A DNA stretch of 64,000 nt from Paenibacillus sp. J31TS4 (lineage in GTDB: Bacteria > Bacillota > Bacilli > Paenibacillales > NBRC-103111), in assembly GCF_018403265.1 (NCBI RefSeq), contig NZ_BOSI01000001.1, positions 1,922,001 to 1,986,000 of the forward strand. Direction: 5' to 3'. Positions 33,519 to 41,943 of the stretch are shown piece by piece (position 1 is the first letter of the stretch; each line of letters opens with the position of its first letter). Below the pieces are notes generated by a model. It did not search any database. It worked only from the letters and a program-made list of their open reading frames with translations, and had not been told where the DNA came from. The translations under genes were made by a program, and so were the position numbers.

Positions 33519-33704
33519 TTACCTGCTGATCTCATCGACCAGTTCAAGCCTGTGATCATCAATGTATCGGTAAAGGATAATACTTGTCGGGCTGGTTACT
33601 TTAACGGTCGTTCCGAGAAGGCACTCGTATTTCTTAAGTACAGACAGAATAAAAAGCTCTGTGATATGAACCGGAATATCTTGATTAACATGGATGTGGT
33701 GCAT
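33519..33704 (-). CDS. Small phage hypothetical protein
   Basis: 61 residues, with AAGGAG 11 bases upstream. It begins with a His-rich stretch (MHHIHVNQDIPVHI). Divergent from the XRE gene at 33815; terminator shared with immA. Unknown. Confidence 0.5.
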   Translation of the reverse strand: MHHIHVNQDIPVHITELFILSVLKKYECLLGTTVKVTSPTSIILYRYIDDHRLELVDEISR

Positions 33705-33814
33705 AACTGCAGCAGCTCCTTATTATATTTACTGATTGCAGATTCTAAGTTGGTGTATAATCTTACCAAGATACATAACTAAAACTAATACAATAGGTAT
33801 TCGGTGGTGACTTA

Positions 33815-34048
33815 ATGGCTCTCCGAGTTGGAGGGAGCCGCTTGCCCGAATGGTTCTCGAGAACAAATAAGAAACAGGTCGATCTTGCAAGGCATCTAGG
33901 GGTTTCAGAATCATTCATCTCCCAGGTCATCAACGGCAAAGCTAAAATGTCGGTGGAAAAGATGAAGATGTCTGCTGATTTTCTCGGTTGCCATATGGAA
34001 GACCTGGTCGAGTGGATTTACGAATCCCCATCGGACAAGCGGAAGTGA
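33815..34048 (+). CDS. XRE-family regulator
   Basis: 77 residues; helix-turn-helix KQVDLARHLGVSESFISQVI. GGTGGTGA precedes the ATG and a TATAAT box lies at 33756. It opens the accessory region and may control it. From its end to 34196 there is no gene. Confidence 0.75.
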   Translation: MALRVGGSRLPEWFSRTNKKQVDLARHLGVSESFISQVINGKAKMSVEKMKMSADFLGCHMEDLVEWIYESPSDKRK

Positions 34049-34196
34049 GCTCCGGCTCCCCTCCTCTCTCGGGAACTTAATGTATAGATTAAGATTCTAG
34101 ATGCTCCTCGTTGCCAAATGGGTATGTTTCTTAGTTTACATTATCTAATCAATATAGTTTGTCGCTTTTTGTCATGGAAGAAAAATCCATGTCGTT

Positions 34197-36413
34197 CTAC
34201 GCCGGCCCAGCCATCTTACAAACAAATGGGTTCAGCCTACCTTCTCCGAAACGAAGCGCGCAGATCGCGTGGAAGCGTTTCGTGCCCAGTCCATCCTCCA
34301 CGGTAAACGGCGCGATCTCCTCTTGAAGACCCTTATACGTCTGCTTGCTGCTCGGATAGATAAAGAAATGAGGCCCCGCGTCTTTGATGATCTGGGCCAG
34401 TTCCTTCGGCAGCTGCTCCCACGAATGGAAAAGCCACGTATACGCCAGCCGATACTTTCGCGATTCCACGGCCACATTACGCCAGAGCTTGGCGCTCCTC
34501 AAATATTGGTGCGGCTCGTCGAAGATAATGGCGACCGGGTGATTTGCCTGCCGGAGCCCCATAGCCGCATCAATTTTAAAGGCGATCAGGTTGATGAGCA
34601 AATCCTTTCCCTCGCGCGTGTTCAGCCGGTCCGGCACGTCGATAACGGTACAAACCCCTGGCCAATCAAGCACCTCGACCATATCAATTCCGCTGGTTGC
34701 CTGCATGCATTTCTCCAAGTAGGGATCACCGAGCAAGAGGTCAAGGCGATTGAAGATTGGGCTCGTGATCTGCCGTCTCCTCGCATCGGATTCGTTGTGA
34801 TATTGCTGCATCGTCTGGCGGTTCATACCCTCTGGCATCCCCTCAATAATGCGCTCCCGGTACTCGTTATCGCTCAGAATCTTCACGATCTCTCCCAGCC
34901 TTCCCGTCTGCATCCCCATGACGGCCGCACGCAGGAAGCGCTGCGTCTGCGCGCCGGTATCATCGATCGACGTATCGAAAAAGCTGAAGAGGATCTGCGC
35001 GAGCCGGGTCCGGGCTTGCGGGCTATGCAGCACCTCACGGAAGTCCAGGCTGATGACGTCCTTCCCCAGCAGCACCCGGCGCCGCTGATCAACTGGCAGC
35101 CGCCGCTCCATCTGCTCCCAAACCTCCCCTTTGGCCGGATCAATCACGATCGCGCTGTATCCCTGCTCCACAAACTGCACGGCCCTATTGCATGCGAACC
35201 CCTTGGTCTTCCCGCTGCCCATGCCGCCGATCACTACTGTAGGGAGGCACAGCTGGTCATGGTCTTTGGTCGGCAGGTAGACCGGTATGGACTGTTTTCG
35301 AATACTGGCCTCTCCCAGCTGCATGCCGCCCTTACATAAGATAGCCGGAACCTCAACCTGCCGCGTGCTCAGCGCACTGATCTGATCGTATTTGTCCTGG
35401 AGTGCAGCAGTAGGTGTTTCGACCAGTCGGCCCAATTCCTCGTTGCTCAGTTTGTTCTTGTCCGGGTCCAGCCTTGTCGGCCAGCTGACGCGGAACGTGT
35501 TCAATTCTTGAATGATGGCCGGCTTGAGTCTCTCATGATAGTCCGATCGCTCGAGCTCGTTATCCGCTGCCAGGTCCGTAAAGCTGTTCGCCATGGTCTG
35601 TAAAATAACGCTTTTCTGATGGCGGTCCGGGGAGTGGGCTGCCAGCCGGATATATGTGTTGAAGGTAGGAGCAATCAGTTTATTAATAGTGCCGCGGTGG
35701 AGCTGGCCGTCGATCATGATGATCCGTTTCTCCAGGTCGGCCTCTCCTTTTCGCTTCTTCAGCTGCTCCTCTCCACCAATTGCCACATGCAGCCCATCAA
35801 GCAAAGACTGGAGCTGGGAGACAACAAACTCTCCCAGGCTTATAAGCAACTGCTTGCTGCTGACCCGGGCCCGCCGCGGGGTGTGCCCACGCTTAAACTC
35901 TTCGTGCTGCCGTTTCACCCAATCCTGCCAGTCAAGCCGGTTTACCGGTTCCGCACATACAGAGTATCGCGCGAGGTCATAAGGCCCCATGTCACCAACC
36001 ACTGACAAAAGAGTCTGATATGGCTCGATCTCCGTCCGTCGGTCTGTCTGCAAAGCGAACATATTCGACCGCCGCAATTTCAATTCGCAAACGTCCGAAT
36101 CGGCTGGAACAGCAGTTTGGAAAGGCACTTCATCCACGCTTGCCTGATGCCATGTATTCTGAAGCGCACTCTTCAGTTGCCGTTTAAGTTCCGCCGGCAC
36201 GGTGCAATAAAACCGGATTTCATCCGGCCGGACCATCACATCCCACCACAGCACAGCGGGCGTCTTCCCACGCAGCACGTCGAGCGGAGTTTGGTAAAAC
36301 GTACTGAGGCCCCTGAACAGTTCATGAACCCGCTTGCTGTCCGTCTCTCGGCTTGGTGTAATCTCGAATTGGACCATCTCAACCTGCCTGTTCTCGAACA
36401 GCTTAAACCGCAC
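34197..36413 (-). CDS. HerA/VirD4-like P-loop ATPase
   Basis: 738 residues. The first 370 residues are unassigned. A RecA-like motor follows with Walker A GGMGSGKT at 396-403, Walker B VAIIFDEPHQYL near 635 and a late Arg/His-rich sensor region (SRKYRLAYTWLFHSWEQLP). This is the layout of type IV secretion coupling proteins and HerA/FtsK-like DNA pumps. No transmembrane segment is visible in it. The next upstream gene encodes a membrane-anchored M23 peptidase and another a pilin-like protein, so the set resembles part of a DNA-transfer apparatus. It is not part of the core phage functions. Confidence 0.75.
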   Translation of the reverse strand: MRFKLFENRQVEMVQFEITPSRETDSKRVHELFRGLSTFYQTPLDVLRGKTPAVLWWDVMVRPDEIRFYCTVPAELKRQLKSALQNTWHQASVDEVPFQTAVPADSDVCELKLRRSNMFALQTDRRTEIEPYQTLLSVVGDMGPYDLARYSVCAEPVNRLDWQDWVKRQHEEFKRGHTPRRARVSSKQLLISLGEFVVSQLQSLLDGLHVAIGGEEQLKKRKGEADLEKRIIMIDGQLHRGTINKLIAPTFNTYIRLAAHSPDRHQKSVILQTMANSFTDLAADNELERSDYHERLKPAIIQELNTFRVSWPTRLDPDKNKLSNEELGRLVETPTAALQDKYDQISALSTRQVEVPAILCKGGMQLGEASIRKQSIPVYLPTKDHDQLCLPTVVIGGMGSGKTKGFACNRAVQFVEQGYSAIVIDPAKGEVWEQMERRLPVDQRRRVLLGKDVISLDFREVLHSPQARTRLAQILFSFFDTSIDDTGAQTQRFLRAAVMGMQTGRLGEIVKILSDNEYRERIIEGMPEGMNRQTMQQYHNESDARRRQITSPIFNRLDLLLGDPYLEKCMQATSGIDMVEVLDWPGVCTVIDVPDRLNTREGKDLLINLIAFKIDAAMGLRQANHPVAIIFDEPHQYLRSAKLWRNVAVESRKYRLAYTWLFHSWEQLPKELAQIIKDAGPHFFIYPSSKQTYKGLQEEIAPFTVEDGLGTKRFHAICALRFGEGRLNPFVCKMAGPA

Positions 36414-37098
36414 GTCCAGCCACCCCCAACAAGGTTGAAAATAGAAAGGCTTTAGTGCCCTTAGTCACCCATTTCCCGCTGCCGGACACACCGATCAGTA
36501 AACACACCATAGACCACAGCAGGAGGCCCTCCACGGCGAGCGCTAGGCCGGTCGTGGCAAGCCAGGACAGCGCCGTCCTCACAATGTCCAACGTGAGCTC
36601 ATTAGCCGCTGACATCGCCGCCTCCTTGCTTTTGCCGAGTAGGTTCGGGATGATCGCTCCGTCCGTTGCTCGCTCCCAGAACCCAGGGCGTTGAAGGACC
36701 TGGACAATTGGTTGCGGATCGATCAGTTGACCGGCTGCCGACTTCAACCCGATGTGGAGATGCGGGCCAGTCGAGTAACCCGTCGAGCCGGATTCCGCAA
36801 GTTTCTGCCCCGCCTCAACCACTTGGCCGGCGCGGACGTTGATCTTGGACAGGTGACCGAGAATGACTTCGTTGCCGCTCTGCAGCTTGAGATAAACAGC
36901 CTTTCCGAGGGATTGATCACCCAGATCCATAACGCGGCTGACAACCCCCTTGGCGGGTGCCAGGATGTCGGTGCCGGCAGGAATGGCGAGATCTACTCCT
37001 TGGTGCGGGACTGTGTGCGCCGTGTCTACTGCTTGAAAACGTGAGGTCACAGGGTATTGTTCAACGAGATGGCCAGCTGCACCAAGAACAAACCGCAT
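36403..37098 (-). CDS. M23-family peptidase with C-terminal membrane helices
   Basis: 231 residues. Residues 25-130 are an M23/LytM domain with metal ligands in HQGVD (32-36) and HLHIG (113-117) and GHLS at 81-84. Residues about 170-225 carry two hydrophobic segments. No signal peptide is seen, so the topology is unusual: the peptidase would need the C-terminal anchor for export. It overlaps the HerA-like gene by 11 bases. It probably opens the wall for a trans-envelope complex; a lysis role is less likely because a standard amidase/holin pair exists. Confidence 0.75.
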   Translation of the reverse strand: MRFVLGAAGHLVEQYPVTSRFQAVDTAHTVPHQGVDLAIPAGTDILAPAKGVVSRVMDLGDQSLGKAVYLKLQSGNEVILGHLSKINVRAGQVVEAGQKLAESGSTGYSTGPHLHIGLKSAAGQLIDPQPIVQVLQRPGFWERATDGAIIPNLLGKSKEAAMSAANELTLDIVRTALSWLATTGLALAVEGLLLWSMVCLLIGVSGSGKWVTKGTKAFLFSTLLGVAGRAV

Positions 37099-37113
37099 GT
37101 CGATCCCCTCCCC

Positions 37114-37548
37114 TCAATACCCGACTGGCGGAATCACCTTATTAACCTGATCGACGATCCAAGGCACCCAGTAGAGCAGGATGTAAGCGGCGGTCGAGAC
37201 TTTCATGCGAGTGAAACCTTGCTGCGGCTTACTGATCAGCGCCTCTAACGCACCCCACGCCATGAAGAAGAAGTAAATTTCGTGGGCAAATCCGAAAAGA
37301 ACATCCTTGATCGGTTTGGTTGCAACCGACAACTGCTCGGTAAAAGAGGCATCAGGGGCCACGGCCGCCATGGCGGTAATCGCTTCGTGCGCACTTACCG
37401 GAACCACATGCGATATACAAAGAGCGATCGTTGCAGCTCCGGCTGCCGCTACAGCCTTGCCGTTAAATGCCGCCGGACGAGTCCCCTTTTTCACTTCCAC
37501 CTTTCCGGCCATGAATGCCTGCCAATCTAACGTCTGGATTTTAGCCAT
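37114..37548 (-). CDS. Pilin-like (TrbC/VirB2-type) membrane protein
   Basis: 144 residues from ATG at 37548 after AGAAGG. A basic N-terminus leads to a hydrophobic signal-like segment (VAAAGAATIALCISHVVPVS, then AHE, a possible cleavage site), followed by a second hydrophobic stretch and a C-terminal membrane helix. This long-leader, two-helix layout resembles VirB2/TrbC conjugative pilins, but similarity is by pattern only. It precedes the M23 gene. Confidence 0.5.
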   Translation of the reverse strand: MAKIQTLDWQAFMAGKVEVKKGTRPAAFNGKAVAAAGAATIALCISHVVPVSAHEAITAMAAVAPDASFTEQLSVATKPIKDVLFGFAHEIYFFFMAWGALEALISKPQQGFTRMKVSTAAYILLYWVPWIVDQVNKVIPPVGY

Positions 37549-37628
37549 GCTGTCACCTTCTTCACTGTGTTTTTGCCAGCCATAATCACACAAAATCCAC
37601 TAAACAGAAGCAGGATTGTAGAGACCAT
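37527..37628 (-). CDS. 33-residue membrane peptide
   Basis: MVSTILLLFSGFCVIMAG is a single hydrophobic helix followed by a basic tail. GGAGGTGACTG stands directly before the ATG, a very strong ribosome site, and the frame overlaps the next gene by 22 bases. Likely translated and coupled to the pilin-like gene. Confidence 0.5.
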   Translation of the reverse strand: MVSTILLLFSGFCVIMAGKNTVKKVTAWLKSRR

Positions 37629-37697
37629 CAGTCACCTCCGGAATAAACCTCAGTCGTCACGGGGAATACTGTACAAAACGACTAGGAGGGCTCAAAT

Positions 37698-37763
37698 ATG
37701 TGGATAATCCTAGCTGCAATCTCTTTCTGTTTGGCTCAGCTTGCTTACTTCTTTGGATACTGA
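37698..37763 (+). CDS. 21-residue hydrophobic peptide on the opposite strand
   Basis: MWIILAAISFCLAQLAYFFG is almost entirely hydrophobic, with AGGAGG 8 bases before the ATG. It is antisense to the 3' end of the ribbon-helix-helix-like gene. Size and composition recall type I toxin peptides; no function is shown. Confidence 0.4.
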   Translation: MWIILAAISFCLAQLAYFFGY

Positions 37764-37996
37764 CCTCCCGGAACATACACGGCTGGCCTACCCTGTAGGC
37801 GGGCCGTTTTTTGTTGCTGTGGCTGAGGTATAGAAAGCGGCATGGCGCGAACCTCTAAAGCCGGCTTGCTCCGCATCCCGAGCATGATTCTGAGACCATC
37901 GCGGCAGAGCTGCTTCACCTCTTCGTCGGGGATGTCAGCAGCGATCAGGTCTGCATCCAACTCTTTTCGGAGCCGGAAGCTGATCAATGTTTTCAT
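37745..37996 (-). CDS. Ribbon-helix-helix-like protein
   Basis: 83 residues from ATG at 37996 with AGGAGGTG upstream. The start (MKTLISFRLRKELDADLI) and helical region followed by a Pro/Gln-rich basic tail fit a ribbon-helix-helix or plasmid-copy-type DNA binder. First gene of the module with the pilin-like, M23 and HerA-like proteins. Confidence 0.5.
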   Translation of the reverse strand: MKTLISFRLRKELDADLIAADIPDEEVKQLCRDGLRIMLGMRSKPALEVRAMPLSIPQPQQQKTARLQGRPAVYVPGGQYPKK

Positions 37997-38138
37997 CCGG
38001 TGCACCTCCTGTTTACCTATCTGGTGCATTATATGGGCACCTGCCTATCCATGTTTCGCAATATTTCGCGAAAGGTTCGTATTTTTTGGAGAAAGTTGTC
38101 CAGACTGAGCTAATAAAAAAAGGAAAAAGGTGTTATTC

Positions 38139-38363
38139 ATGTTTGGCTTGGGGAAAAGGAGAACGAAGCTAGGAAAGTGGCTTGACGCAAGGGGATATAA
38201 CCAGGAGGACCTTGTTAAGGCATCGAAGGTAAGCAGGAACACGATCAGTAGGGCTTGTAATGAATTGGACTACACTCCGAGCATTTCTGTTATCAAGAAA
38301 ATAATAAAAGCCCTTCGGGAAGTTGATCCTTCCGTCAGGGCTGATCGATTTTGGGATTTGTAA
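38139..38363 (+). CDS. XRE-family regulator
   Basis: 74 residues from ATG at 38139. Helix-turn-helix NQEDLVKASKVSRNTISRAC. Divergent from the ribbon-helix-helix-like gene, so it is the likely regulator of the HerA-like module. Confidence 0.75.
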   Translation: MFGLGKRRTKLGKWLDARGYNQEDLVKASKVSRNTISRACNELDYTPSISVIKKIIKALREVDPSVRADRFWDL

Positions 38364-38512
38364 ACATTGATTTGTAAACATCGGAACCGGACAGCCTGGC
38401 GAGCGTCGCCTCCGCTGAAGCGTTCCAAGCGACGCTTATGCTACCGTGATAACCCATGTTATGCGGCGAATGCAAAATGATTCGGAAATTGCTCCATCGC
38501 CGCTTGGACTAT

Positions 38513-38752
38513 TTATATTTCTGTTTTCCACCGAGGAATTCGTTCCCATCCATGTATAACCATAAAGGTATCAGGCTCCGCCGGTGTCCAAGCGATGTAT
38601 CCTTGGTCCGTCAGCACGCCCAAGGCATCGTACAGGTCCTTTCGAGACCGGCCGGTCTTTATCATCAATTCGTCTATTGTTGGATACCGCCTTCGGATCG
38701 CCATAAAGTTGTACAGGATGCGCAACACTTTGCGTTCGATGTCTGCGAGCAT
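38513..38752 (-). CDS. Winged-helix DNA-binding protein
   Basis: 79 residues starting MLADIERKVLRILY. PTIDELMIKTGRSRKDLYDAL is a clear helix-turn-helix with a wing. The start lies within the end of the YolD-like gene. Regulatory role inferred. The 150 bases to its left hold no gene. Confidence 0.6.
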   Translation of the reverse strand: MLADIERKVLRILYNFMAIRRRYPTIDELMIKTGRSRKDLYDALGVLTDQGYIAWTPAEPDTFMVIHGWERIPRWKTEI

Positions 38753-38753
38753 G

Positions 38754-39095
38754 TCATTCAACTACCCCGATCATGTCGCTGAGCTTAATCCATTCATAGT
38801 CTCCATCGTAAGCAAGCTTGATCTGCCGGAGCTGCTGGTCAACTCGCTCCACGCGACCCGTTATGTAGCGGTCTTCGAACATATCGAAGACCTTAATAGT
38901 GATGTCTGTTCCGTCGATCAAAGAGGCTTGGATCGCCTCGCTGATCAAGGAGACTTGTTGCTCGTCGAGCGTGGGCCGTTCCTTTTTCTCTAGCTCCGCT
39001 CGGTGCCTTCGGATTTCGGCCACATGCTCGGGAAGCATCATCCTTGACGATTCCCACCTCATATTACTTCCTGGCGTCAGCTTGTTTTGCTTCAT
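38754..39095 (-). CDS. YolD-like protein 1
   Basis: 113 residues. LPEHVAEIRRHRAELEKKER followed by a beta-rich half (ITIKVFDMFEDRYITGRVER) matches YolD-like proteins, usually linked to a UvrX-type Y-family polymerase. No such polymerase is found here. Confidence 0.7.
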   Translation of the reverse strand: MKQNKLTPGSNMRWESSRMMLPEHVAEIRRHRAELEKKERPTLDEQQVSLISEAIQASLIDGTDITIKVFDMFEDRYITGRVERVDQQLRQIKLAYDGDYEWIKLSDMIGVVE

Positions 39096-39116
39096 CCCGA
39101 ATCAATCCTTTCACGG

Positions 39117-39362
39117 TTAATCTCTGGGATACTCCACTGACATTATGTCCAAAAATGGAATCCATTGCTTCGTGCCGTTCACCATAACTCCTACCCGGCT
39201 GGTTCTGGCGTCCAATTCCACAACCGTGCAAGGCGGCGTCTTTTCCTCGGCCCATACATCAAGTACTACTCGTTCCTTCTCCCGCATGGCCTCGACCAGA
39301 CGCTCTCCCAGCTCCTCGAGGACAAACTCATCCCGCGTTGGCCGCTTTGGCTTTTTACTCAT
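39117..39362 (-). CDS. YolD-like protein 2
   Basis: 81 residues, shorter relative of the neighbour: RDEFVLEELGERLVEAM then VVLDVWAEEKTPPCTVVELD. Same operon, 22 bases upstream of the first. Tandem YolD genes without UvrX are unusual. Confidence 0.55.
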   Translation of the reverse strand: MSKKPKRPTRDEFVLEELGERLVEAMREKERVVLDVWAEEKTPPCTVVELDARTSRVGVMVNGTKQWIPFLDIMSVEYPRD

Positions 39363-39508
39363 CTCTATTCACCCCTAAACAGGAACATTCGTTCTTATTA
39401 TACTTCGACTTTAACGCTAATACCAATAATTTATGAAACCTTTGCAGGAAATTTAAGGTATGTATGTAAATTGATTAGAGAGATATACAAGGAGGGTATC
39501 GAGGAGAG

Positions 39509-39814
39509 TTGTCTAATCAAGTTCAATTCCGTAAACAACGGCAGCCAAAACGGTTTACCCTGGGGGCGGTATCCGGGGTACTTATAGCATTAGGGGCAGT
39601 TCTTACTATCACCATCATCGGCGCGATTATAGGCATACCTTTGTTGGCTGCCGGTTTAGTCGTACTGCTTATTCGGGCCCGGACAAAAACGCGTTCCGTT
39701 ACTTGCCCGAGCTGCAGCGCGGAGAATAAAATTGAATCCAGCGTGAGCTTGTTCAATTGTGAGCAATGTTCTAAGACACTTCGATTTGAGAATGGTGAAT
39801 GGAAGTCAAACTAA
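39509..39814 (+). CDS. Membrane protein with zinc ribbon
   Basis: 101 residues from TTG after GAGGAGAG. Residues 18-55 carry two hydrophobic helices; the tail has a CPSC...CEQC zinc ribbon. A terminator follows at once. Reads opposite to the surrounding genes, so probably a lysogenic accessory gene. Confidence 0.6.
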   Translation: MSNQVQFRKQRQPKRFTLGAVSGVLIALGAVLTITIIGAIIGIPLLAAGLVVLLIRARTKTRSVTCPSCSAENKIESSVSLFNCEQCSKTLRFENGEWKSN

Positions 39815-39817
39815 AAT

Positions 39818-39852
39818 AATCCCCCGCCAGCCAATACGGCCAGCGGGGGATT
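39818..39852. terminator. Bidirectional terminator
   Basis: AATCCCCCGC pairs with GCGGGGGATT, between the plus-strand zinc-ribbon gene and the end of the late operon. Confidence 0.8.
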
Positions 39853-39856
39853 CGCG

Positions 39857-40237
39857 TTACTGAGCTCTTTTCTCTTCCACCACATGTTCTTGCGGTTTAA
39901 GCACGGCGTTATATTCTATCACTGCCTTTTCTACGGCGGCCCGAATCTCCGCATCCGTCAACTTGATCCCGATCAGCTCAAGCCGACTGAGTAAGTAGCC
40001 CTCGGCGGCCTTTAGCTTCCTATCGCCGTTCACGTCTTTGTAAATCGACTCAGCGAACGCAAAAGCCTCCTTCGCCAGCCGGTGTAATGTCTCGCGCTGC
40101 TGGGCTGTCGTTCTTTGCTCCAGCCACGCTTCAACCTTCTGCTTGACCGTTAGAACTGCCGCGACCAAAACGGCTACTAGGAGGCCCAGCAGAGCATCCA
40201 CAATCGTCGACACATATGGTTGGATGATGTCTGCCAT
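39857..40237 (-). CDS. LLH-family phage holin
   Basis: 126 residues with one N-terminal membrane helix (VDALLGLLVAVLVAAVLTV) and a long charged helical tail, the pattern of LLH holins. Immediately follows the amidase gene. Confidence 0.8.
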   Translation of the reverse strand: MADIIQPYVSTIVDALLGLLVAVLVAAVLTVKQKVEAWLEQRTTAQQRETLHRLAKEAFAFAESIYKDVNGDRKLKAAEGYLLSRLELIGIKLTDAEIRAAVEKAVIEYNAVLKPQEHVVEEKRAQ

Positions 40238-40238
40238 A

Positions 40239-41039
40239 TTAAATCAGTCCCTTTCGATTGAGAATAGTCAGCAACCGGTAAAAGTCATAGCTGCCACCGG
40301 CCGGCGTGTCGATCAGCCCTTTGCACTTAGCCGCATCCACGGCGGCCGCGGCCCATTCTGGGATAGCCGGCATGCTCTCCTTGTTCTTGATTGCCCTCAG
40401 CTCGGTCTGCAGGTCGTAGATGTGTTGGATATGCACGTCCAGCGTGTCGAGGATCACCTTCTGATTGTTTCTCAGTTTTTCGATTTCTGCTAGCAGTTCC
40501 ATTTCGTTGTCCACCTCCGAGAGTGCTTGATACAATCGGTCCCAAGGAAATTTCGGGCCCGGGCAGTTCGGTTTTCCGACCGGGTTGATGTGGCAATGAC
40601 CGATCACATGATACTTATCCAGCGGGAACCGGCGGCCCCACTTGTCGAGAATAAAGTCCCGGATATACGCATGCAGCTGGACGGATGCGGTGAACTGAGC
40701 CTCGGTGAGTGCCCCATCCGTCCCTTCATGCTCAATTGAGACGGAGTACAGATTCGGATTGACACCCATGTCCCTGACAATCTGCGCCGGCGCATTAGGG
40801 ATCTGCGCGGCCGTCAAGCCGTTTGCCCAGGCCATCCGGTCGATGGGCACATATTGATGGATCGCCCCTGTCTTAGAAACGCCAAAATGAGCCGATGAGA
40901 CCGTATTGCTCGGGTCCGTGAACCAGTTGTCCATGCTACCCATCGATCCGGCTGAGATATGATCGACGATCGCACAGGGAACCATGCCGCCTCGGGAGCT
41001 GCTGTTGGTATGCTGGTTGCCTTTCCAGATTACTTGCAT
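40239..41039 (-). CDS. N-acetylmuramoyl-L-alanine amidase (endolysin)
   Basis: 266 residues. Amidase_2/PGRP domain at about 1-165 with zinc ligands in the IVDHISAGS region, in IEHEG and in VIGHCHINPVGKPNCPG. A helical linker and a short C-terminal domain (IPEWAAAAVDAAKCKGLID), an SLH-like repeat, probably bind the wall. Lyses the host with the neighbouring holin. Confidence 0.9.
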   Translation of the reverse strand: MQVIWKGNQHTNSSSRGGMVPCAIVDHISAGSMGSMDNWFTDPSNTVSSAHFGVSKTGAIHQYVPIDRMAWANGLTAAQIPNAPAQIVRDMGVNPNLYSVSIEHEGTDGALTEAQFTASVQLHAYIRDFILDKWGRRFPLDKYHVIGHCHINPVGKPNCPGPKFPWDRLYQALSEVDNEMELLAEIEKLRNNQKVILDTLDVHIQHIYDLQTELRAIKNKESMPAIPEWAAAAVDAAKCKGLIDTPAGGSYDFYRLLTILNRKGLI

Positions 41040-41044
41040 CGAGT

Positions 41045-41416
41045 TTACTTCTCCCCCTTTCTGTCAATCTTCCTGAGGTAAATGAAAAGGTCAAAGTGCT
41101 TGGTATACGTCAGAACAGCCAGACTCACGAGTCCGGCTGTCGTTCCAAGCTGAGCAATAGCCCACGCATACAGCTGAATGGCTTCCAGCGCAGGATCTTT
41201 GTATTGGAGTATTGCAGCCATCCGAATCCAGATCACGGTAACCATCTTGAAAACGTATGCGACCAAAAAAAAGAGCATCGCCACCATGAATAGGTTGACG
41301 ACACCCGATTTGATTCGTTCCCTGTAGTAGGGGATATGAGCTCCGATAATGTAAAGGGCGCAAGCCAGCGCAACCAGGTAAAGCGATAGAAGCACCAAGT
41401 CAATGGCGTGGATCAT
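41045..41416 (-). CDS. Phage membrane protein, lysis cassette
   Basis: 123 residues with three hydrophobic helices (about 8-27, 40-60, 85-108). Position upstream of the amidase suggests a holin or antiholin, but the family is not recognised. Confidence 0.6.
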   Translation of the reverse strand: MIHAIDLVLLSLYLVALACALYIIGAHIPYYRERIKSGVVNLFMVAMLFFLVAYVFKMVTVIWIRMAAILQYKDPALEAIQLYAWAIAQLGTTAGLVSLAVLTYTKHFDLFIYLRKIDRKGEK

Positions 41417-41601
41417 AGGCGATCTCCCTTTTCGTAGACAAAGTATTTGGCGAACCGATTTCGCTCAATCTCCTCCTGCAGTTCCCTGGACATATCACGG
41501 TATCGGCTTATGGTTAAGCTGACACTGCGGGAAGCTTGAATCAGTTCGTCCTGTTTGTTGCGATGGCTGGGGAGAAGGCGCTCGAGCAATTTCATTAGCA
41601 C
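41413..41601 (-). CDS. Small phage protein
   Basis: 62 residues from GTG at 41601, 9 bases after GAGGAGG. Basic helical protein; the 3' end overlaps the next gene by 4 bases. Unknown. Confidence 0.5.
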   Translation of the reverse strand: MLMKLLERLLPSHRNKQDELIQASRSVSLTISRYRDMSRELQEEIERNRFAKYFVYEKGDRL

Positions 41602-41606
41602 GTTCC

Positions 41607-41888
41607 TCATCCTCCTCGGTGTTCAGGATCGTCCTTCTTCATGTTCTTAACCACTTCCAGCAGGGGCAACATAAAGCCCTCACGCTCCTTGTCCAATATT
41701 GCTTGAAGGCGGTCCCTGTCTTCTTCCACTTTCTCGAGCATTTCCCGAGGCACAAGGTCCCCCTTGATAATCATTCTGACGATGATTAACAACACGGCGA
41801 GCAGGATCAAAAGAAGCACCAGGGCCAGCCCATATTTTTCAGCGAGCTGGGCCAGCTTGTCGATCTGGTTAAGTTGTTCGGAGTCCAT
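41607..41888 (-). CDS. Phage membrane protein with coiled-coil tail
   Basis: 93 residues from ATG at 41888 after AAGGGAG. One strong membrane helix (LALVLLLILLAVLLIIVRMI) then a charged coiled coil. It lies at the start of the lysis cassette, directly after the broken recombinase; could be a spanin-like or holin partner. Confidence 0.55.
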   Translation of the reverse strand: MDSEQLNQIDKLAQLAEKYGLALVLLLILLAVLLIIVRMIIKGDLVPREMLEKVEEDRDRLQAILDKEREGFMLPLLEVVKNMKKDDPEHRGG

Positions 41889-41943
41889 CCTCTCGCTCCC
41901 TTCACCTTGCCTTAAATAAGAAAGAGAGCCCGACGTGGCTCTC

